Assembly (NCBI GenBank): GCA_027306995.1
Contig: DAHUXS010000012.1
Location: 1-64,000 of the forward strand
Source of the DNA: Lysobacter sp.
GTDB taxonomy: Bacteria; Pseudomonadota; Gammaproteobacteria; Xanthomonadales; Xanthomonadaceae
Length of the DNA stretch: 64,000 bases
Reading direction: 5' to 3'
This document shows positions 59,417 to 64,000 of the stretch, one piece after another. Numbering within the stretch: position 1 is the stretch's first letter; every line of letters begins with the position of its first letter. The notes beneath the pieces were generated by a model. It saw nothing but the letters and a program-made list of their open reading frames with translations. It made no database searches and was not told the origin of the DNA. The translations under genes were made by a program, and so were the position numbers.

Positions 59417-62400
59417 TCAGAAGAACACCCGCATGCTCATGAACAGCGTACGCGGCGGAGTGTACTGGTTGCCATATTGCCTGAGGCGAAGATTGTTCGG
59501 CTGACCGTTGACCCAGCCATCCCAATCGTATTGGCTGCGATTGGCCCAGTTGAACGCATTGATCAGGTCGCCGCGAATCTGCATGGTCAGGCCCTTGTAG
59601 AGCTTGATGTCCTTGGACAAGGACAGATCGAGCTCCTTCACGCCGTATGCGCCCTTCCCGTCGAAGGCCGTCGGTATTGGAAGGCCGCCCGACCCGGCCC
59701 ACCCATCCGCCACTTCGTTCTGCGGCGGCGGCGTCGACAAGGTCAGCTTGCCCGAGGCGGTCAAGCCCCACGGCAAGTCGTAGATGGCGGTCGCGACCAG
59801 GCGATGCACCGGTACCGCTTTCAACGGAATGAACGGGTAATTGCCGATGGTCGCGGCATCGAACGCGTAGTGTTCGTCACCGCCACGGTTGCCGCTCGCG
59901 TGCGAATAGGTATAAGCCACCGTCACGCCCCAGCCCGAAGACTTGGTATAGGGCTTTTCGGCCGACAGCATGAACTGCGCGGTACGGGTCTCGATGCCGT
60001 TGTCGCCCAGGATCAGGGAGCCAAAGCCCGGCGGACTGTGCTCCCACGGCTGGGCGATGCCGCCCCACGATGGCGTGCCGAAGAAGGCGCCATTCGGGTA
60101 GCGGTTGCCCAAGGTGAAGACGAAGCCATCCTTGCTGATGATCTTCGACACCGTCGCCGACGTATTCCACTCGCCCAGCTTGGCGCGCAGGCCCAACGAA
60201 TACTGGTCCGAATACGGCGTCTTCAACTTGTTGTTCATCAAGTCGATTTCGCCATTGCGCATGCCGGGCTGGACCAGACCCGCCAGTCCCGCGCTGCCAC
60301 CGCTCAGGTAACTCGGGTTCCAGTTGGCGCAGGTGCCCAAGGTCGGCGTGGTGCAAGCGCCCGCCTCGATGAACTTGACGGTGTAGCTGGACAGCGCCGA
60401 CTTGACCTGTTCCAGGCCCATGTAGTCGTACAGATTGCGGTCGTAGCTGCGACCGGCGCCACCGAACAACACCAGTCGTTCGTCGCCAGTGATGTCGTAG
60501 GAGAAGCCCAGGCGCGGCGCCCAGTTGCCCTTGGACGGCTTGCGGTTGTGGCCGTTGCCGATGTAGTCATCGATGTTGATGCCGCCCTTCGCCAGCGATT
60601 GCCGATAGGTCTGGCCTGCAGGCGCACCCGTGGTGGTATCGGGTCCGTTCAACGCCGCCACGACTTCCGGCGGGGTGACGAAGTTGGTGTACGAGGGCAC
60701 CTTTTCGTAATCCCAACGCACGCCCAGATTCAACTGCAGGCGATCGGTGACATCCCAGTCATCCTGGATGTAGAAACCGTACTGCTTGTCCTTGGTCGTC
60801 ACCGAGGGCGTGCCGCCGACGAACGGCTGGTTGAACTTGACCTCGTACGGAATGGTGCTGGTACCGGTCGGGCCTGGAACACTGCCGTTGTTGACCATGT
60901 AATAGAACGACGGGTTGGCCGTGGAGTTTTCGCTCTGGGTCAGGTCGACCTGCTTGTACTTGAAGCCGACCTTGATGACATGGCTGCCGTGCCAGTCGAT
61001 GCGATTGAAGGTCAGGTCGTCCTGGAACGCCGGACCCTTCTGGCCCTTGCGCTGGATCGCAAGGCCGCTGGTGGCGTCGTCGAAGATCAGGACGTCGTTT
61101 TCGTTCTGCTTCGCGGTGTATACCGACTGGCTACCGAAGTTGTAGGCGGTCGGGTTGAACAGCACGTCTTCGTAGGTGAACCGCGCCTCGTTCAGATACG
61201 AATCGCCGTAATGCTCCCAGCGCAGGTCGTAGCGGTTTTCGCGATTCGCGTTGTTCTTGGCTGCGCGCGCCGTGGTCAGGCCGCCGACGCTGTCGCGACT
61301 GTCCTCCTTGCGGATCTTCGCGGAAAACTCCAGCTTGTCGTTGTCACCGACCGACCAGTCGATCTTCCCGAAGTAGAGGTCTTCCTTGAACGGGCGCGAC
61401 ACCGGGCCGAACTGGTCCTGCACGCGTTGCGGAAGGTATTGCGCATAGCTGGAGAAGTTGGAAGGAACAGCCACCGGATCGGCCGGCAGCACGAAGCGCT
61501 TGCCTTCGTAACTGACGAAGAAGTGCATCTTGTCCTTGATGATCGGACCACCCAGGGCGAAACCGTATTCGTTCTGGTGCGTCTTGAGCTTGTCCTTGCC
61601 CGGCGCCTCTTCCGCTGTCGAGCGATCGCGCCAATTCGAACTGGTATAGCGACCGAACACCTCGCCGTGGAACTGGTTGCCGCCGGACTTGGTCTGGGCA
61701 ATGATCGCGGCCGAACCGACCTGGTCGAATTCTGCCTTGTAGTTCGAAGAGACGACCTTGTATTCGCCAATGGCGAGCTGCGGGAACGGGTTGCCGGCGC
61801 TCTGTTGCTGGCCCGACACGCCACCGAACAGATAGCTCTTCTGCCCCACGCCGTCGATGTAGACGTTGACCGCCGAAGTCTGTTGCGCGCCACCGCGAAT
61901 GTCGCTGTGCCCCGAAGCGTCGGTGGTGAACTGCATGCCCGGCACTGTGTCGGCGAACTCGAGGAAGTTGCGCGTCAGCTGCGGCACCGTGTTGATCTGC
62001 TTCAGCGAGATGTTCTTGCCCACCTCCGAAGTCTTTCTTTCGACCAGCGTCCCGGTCACCGTCACCTTGCCCAGTTCGCCTGCCGGCGCTGCGGCCGTGC
62101 CGCCAGCGAGATTGAGGTTGACCGAAGTCGCCACCGCCAACGTCACGGTTTGCGCGGCGCCGCCTGCCGCTTCAACGCGATAGGTGCCGGGCGTCAGGCC
62201 GACCAGTGCGTAAGACCCATCGGCATTGGCACTGATCTTGCGGGTCGCCCCCGTGGCCGTGTTGGTCGCGGTGATTTGCGCCCCGGGCGGTGCCTTGCCG
62301 CGCAGGGTTGCATTCGACGACTGCGCCAACGCTGGCGTGGACATCGCACCGAGGCAGGTACACAAGGCGACAGTCAGCAACCTGCGTTGCAGACGGGAAT

Positions 62401-62428
62401 GGGAGGATCGTTGTTGTTCGTTCTTCAT
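59417..62428 (-). CDS. TonB-dependent receptor with carboxypeptidase-regulatory-like N-domain
   Basis: Outer-membrane active transporter of 1003 aa. Signal peptide (RRLLTVALCTCLGAMSTPALA), an N-terminal CarboxypepD-reg/prealbumin-like domain (about residues 38-115, with GSYALVGLTPGTYRVEA), a plug domain (TVPQLTRNFLEFADTVPG, then VNVYIDGVGQKS) and a 22-strand barrel ending in aromatic FMSMRVFF. GAGG before the ATG overlaps the lacI stop, so the two are coupled. It is probably the outer-membrane gate for the glucan or its oligosaccharides; the ligand is inferred from the surrounding genes. Confidence 0.95.
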   Translation of the reverse strand: MKNEQQRSSHSRLQRRLLTVALCTCLGAMSTPALAQSSNATLRGKAPPGAQITATNTATGATRKISANADGSYALVGLTPGTYRVEAAGGAAQTVTLAVATSVNLNLAGGTAAAPAGELGKVTVTGTLVERKTSEVGKNISLKQINTVPQLTRNFLEFADTVPGMQFTTDASGHSDIRGGAQQTSAVNVYIDGVGQKSYLFGGVSGQQQSAGNPFPQLAIGEYKVVSSNYKAEFDQVGSAAIIAQTKSGGNQFHGEVFGRYTSSNWRDRSTAEEAPGKDKLKTHQNEYGFALGGPIIKDKMHFFVSYEGKRFVLPADPVAVPSNFSSYAQYLPQRVQDQFGPVSRPFKEDLYFGKIDWSVGDNDKLEFSAKIRKEDSRDSVGGLTTARAAKNNANRENRYDLRWEHYGDSYLNEARFTYEDVLFNPTAYNFGSQSVYTAKQNENDVLIFDDATSGLAIQRKGQKGPAFQDDLTFNRIDWHGSHVIKVGFKYKQVDLTQSENSTANPSFYYMVNNGSVPGPTGTSTIPYEVKFNQPFVGGTPSVTTKDKQYGFYIQDDWDVTDRLQLNLGVRWDYEKVPSYTNFVTPPEVVAALNGPDTTTGAPAGQTYRQSLAKGGINIDDYIGNGHNRKPSKGNWAPRLGFSYDITGDERLVLFGGAGRSYDRNLYDYMGLEQVKSALSSYTVKFIEAGACTTPTLGTCANWNPSYLSGGSAGLAGLVQPGMRNGEIDLMNNKLKTPYSDQYSLGLRAKLGEWNTSATVSKIISKDGFVFTLGNRYPNGAFFGTPSWGGIAQPWEHSPPGFGSLILGDNGIETRTAQFMLSAEKPYTKSSGWGVTVAYTYSHASGNRGGDEHYAFDAATIGNYPFIPLKAVPVHRLVATAIYDLPWGLTASGKLTLSTPPPQNEVADGWAGSGGLPIPTAFDGKGAYGVKELDLSLSKDIKLYKGLTMQIRGDLINAFNWANRSQYDWDGWVNGQPNNLRLRQYGNQYTPPRTLFMSMRVFF

Positions 62429-62438
62429 GAGACTTACC

Positions 62439-63473
62439 TCATGGTGCGGGTTGATGGAGGGCACGGGGGATGGCGTGGCTTGCAACGTCTTGCAGGTCGC
62501 GGGTCGATTCGCGAATGACCAATTTCGGCACGACCAGGTCGATGTGGTCGCCTTCGGGCACCAGCAGGCGACGCATCGCCCGCGCACCGAGTTCGACGAT
62601 GTCCGCGCTCACCGTGGTCAGGCGCGGATAGGTGCAGGACGACAGCGGAATGTCATCGAATCCGGCCAAAGCGATGTCGTCGGGCACGCTCACGCCGTTG
62701 CGAGCGAACGCGAACAGGCAACCGAGCGCCATCTGGTCGTTGGCGGCGAATACCGCATCCGGACGTTCCGTCAATCCGGCGATGTATTCGCCGGCCTCGT
62801 GTCCGCGCGTCACGGTGAAATCGCCGGGGATGATCCAGGGCGTCGCCGACGGCAGCGCTTCGCGCACGCCGTCGACATAGGCGTGCTGGCGTTCGCGCGC
62901 TTCGAAGTTGTCCTCGGGACCGGCGAGGAACGCGATCCGGCGGTAACCGCACTCGACCAGGTGCGCGACGATGGCGCGGGCGCCGGTGTAGTTGTCGACG
63001 TTGACCGCCGGCAATTCCGCACACGCCGACAAATGGCTGTTGATCAGCACCGTCGGCAACCCGGTCAGGTCTTCGATCAACTGCTCGCCGGTATCGACCT
63101 GCGGCGACATGATCAGCAGGCCATCGACCCGGCCGCGCATCGCCTGCAAGACCTGCTGCTGCGCCTTCGGATCGGGATGGCTGCTCGAAACCAGCAATTG
63201 GTGGCGTTGAGCGCGCGCCTCGCGCTCGATGCCGTGGATCAGTTCGGAGAAGAATTCACCCTCGAAGTCCGGCAGCACCACTCCGACGGTATGGGTACGC
63301 CGGCTGCTCAGGCTGCGCGCGGCGTGATGCGGCTGGTAGCGCATCTCCTCGGCCACCTTCAGGACCTTGGCCCGCGCTGCCGGAGTCACGTTGTCGTGCC
63401 CGTTGAGGGCACGGGACACGGTTGCCACGGAGACCCTGGCACGCAGCGCGATGTCCTTGATGGTGACCGTCAT
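62439..63473 (-). CDS. LacI-family transcriptional regulator of the glucan locus
   Basis: Repressor of 344 aa. HTH TIKDIALRARVSVATVSRAL with hinge helix HHAARSLSSRRT, and a periplasmic-binding-protein-like sensor domain (VGVVLPDFEGEFFSELIHGI, DAVFAANDQMALGCL, GFDDIPLSSCTYPRLTTV). It reads from a promoter that contains its own operator (63515-63528), so it autoregulates. It lies ten bases before the TonB receptor gene. The effector is probably a glucose oligosaccharide of the imported glycan, inferred. Confidence 0.95.
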   Translation of the reverse strand: MTVTIKDIALRARVSVATVSRALNGHDNVTPAARAKVLKVAEEMRYQPHHAARSLSSRRTHTVGVVLPDFEGEFFSELIHGIEREARAQRHQLLVSSSHPDPKAQQQVLQAMRGRVDGLLIMSPQVDTGEQLIEDLTGLPTVLINSHLSACAELPAVNVDNYTGARAIVAHLVECGYRRIAFLAGPEDNFEARERQHAYVDGVREALPSATPWIIPGDFTVTRGHEAGEYIAGLTERPDAVFAANDQMALGCLFAFARNGVSVPDDIALAGFDDIPLSSCTYPRLTTVSADIVELGARAMRRLLVPEGDHIDLVVPKLVIRESTRDLQDVASHAIPRALHQPAP

Positions 63474-63512
63474 TCCGTTCGTCCAACCCCGCCGAAACCT
63501 CGAGTTGAATCG

Positions 63513-63542
63513 AATGTAAACGTTTACAAACGCGAATGTAAA
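63513..63542 (-). promoter_or_regulatory. Promoter of lacI-TonB receptor-halogenase
   Basis: On the minus strand, TTTACA (63542-63537), 18 bases, TACATT (63518-63513), with the LacI operator overlapping the -10. Its geometry equals that of the GH144 promoter. Confidence 0.6.
63515..63528. promoter_or_regulatory. LacI-family operator 3 (autoregulation)
   Basis: TGTAAACGTTTACA is a perfect 14-base palindrome in the 143-base gap upstream of the regulator gene. It is the best of the three sites. Confidence 0.9.
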
Positions 63543-63616
63543 GACTTCGTTGCAACTTTCGATTGCGCGTTGCAGCAATGCGTACGGGTATTGTGAAAGC
63601 TGACTGCGGGGTCGGT

Positions 63617-64000
63617 TTAGCGCCCCGCCGTCACCTCGAAAGAACCGGACAAGGTGGCCTCGGAACTGCCACCAATGAATACATCGAAACGTCCGGGCTC
63701 CACGACTTTGTGCATCGCCGCATCGTGGAAGGCGTAATCCTCGCGTCCGAGTTCGAACTCCACCACCCGGCTCTCGCCCGCATCGAGATGGATGCGGCGG
63801 AATCCACGCAACTGGCGCAGCGGCCGCGTCACGCTGGCCACCTCGTCGCGCAGATACAACTGCACCACTTCATCGCCTGCGCGCTTGCCGGTATTGGTCA
63901 CGGCAACGCTGACCTTCTGTCGTCCGTTCGCCGCGATGCGCGGCGACGCGATCTTCAGGCCGTCGTAGCGGAACGTGGTGTAGCTCAAGCCGAATCCGAA
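63617..64000 (-). CDS. GH3 beta-glucosidase, C-terminal part (5' end outside the window)
   Basis: The last 127 residues of a glycoside hydrolase family 3 enzyme. The visible frame starts FGFGLSYTTF, the conserved GH3 join to the fibronectin type III-like domain, and continues through VTNTGKRAGDEVVQLYLRD and LRGFRRIHLDAGESRVVEFEL. The catalytic domains lie beyond base 64000. Upstream on the same strand as lacI, it likely completes the beta-glucan pathway by releasing glucose from oligosaccharides. Confidence 0.92.
   Translation of the reverse strand, partial: FGFGLSYTTFRYDGLKIASPRIAANGRQKVSVAVTNTGKRAGDEVVQLYLRDEVASVTRPLRQLRGFRRIHLDAGESRVVEFELGREDYAFHDAAMHKVVEPGRFDVFIGGSSEATLSGSFEVTAGR

Noticed and set aside
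59477-62518. A 1013-residue open frame opposite the TonB receptor
   Set aside because: It mirrors the receptor gene exactly, has no signal, start site or domain, and is rich in Arg/His/Val as expected for the antisense of GC-rich coding DNA.

Overview
The window is a dense, GC-rich chromosomal segment of a gammaproteobacterium, most likely of the Xanthomonadaceae/Lysobacteraceae (Lysobacter, Luteimonas, Thermomonas or Stenotrophomonas relatives). The signs are the ATGA-coupled gene style, the DUF3011 secreted proteins, the ZipA/SMC/LigA/EpmA order, a subclass B3 metallo-beta-lactamase, and a TonB-receptor/flavin-halogenase pair under a LacI regulator. I saw no tRNA, rRNA, CRISPR, transposase or phage gene. 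No gene-free stretch exceeds about 250 bases.

Region by region. (1) 1-5.6 kb: copper resistance on the minus strand, with two transcription units (copA multicopper oxidase-copB, and a CueR-like merR-P1B ATPase). Each is preceded by a MerR-type promoter with an over-long 19-20 base spacer. (2) 5.6-9.9 kb: an autoregulated GntR(YtrA-type)-ABC exporter operon ending in a large lipoprotein with GSGD repeats. (3) 9.9-17.1 kb: fumC, purB, a glutathione transferase with a divergent HxlR regulator, a DUF488 gene, a B3 beta-lactamase, the ribosomal oxygenase roxA and a DUF7931 gene. (4) 17.2-22.9 kb: sucA-sucB-lpd. (5) 22.9-26.3 kb: an overlapping gene chain (membrane protein, ChaA-type exchanger, LOG protein, AcuI reductase) and a PilH-like receiver. 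(6) 26.3-29.4 kb: cbpA, a Prx5-type peroxiredoxin, cysK-cysE. (7) 29.4-44.3 kb: a lower-GC esterase gene, gyrA, mtnA, two DUF3011 proteins, the smc-zipA-ligA-epmA operon, and a small secreted protein.

(8) 44.3-64 kb is the accessory part and the most interesting: a LacI-controlled glucan-utilisation locus. It holds an ABC ATPase, a GH1 beta-glucosidase, a GH144-family endo-glucanase coupled to a sugar ABC transporter (binding protein and two permeases), two very large discoidin plus (alpha/alpha)6-barrel proteins with no clear assigned function, a flavin-dependent 'tryptophan' halogenase, a TonB-dependent receptor, the LacI regulator and the end of a GH3 beta-glucosidase. Three near-identical operators (consensus AATGTAANCGNTTACA) tie these units together. 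Because GH144 enzymes known to me act on beta-1,2-glucan, the inferred pathway is: outer-membrane import by the TonB receptor, periplasmic cutting by GH144 and the two large proteins, ABC uptake, and hydrolysis to glucose by GH1/GH3. The substrate is inference. The role of the halogenase is unknown.
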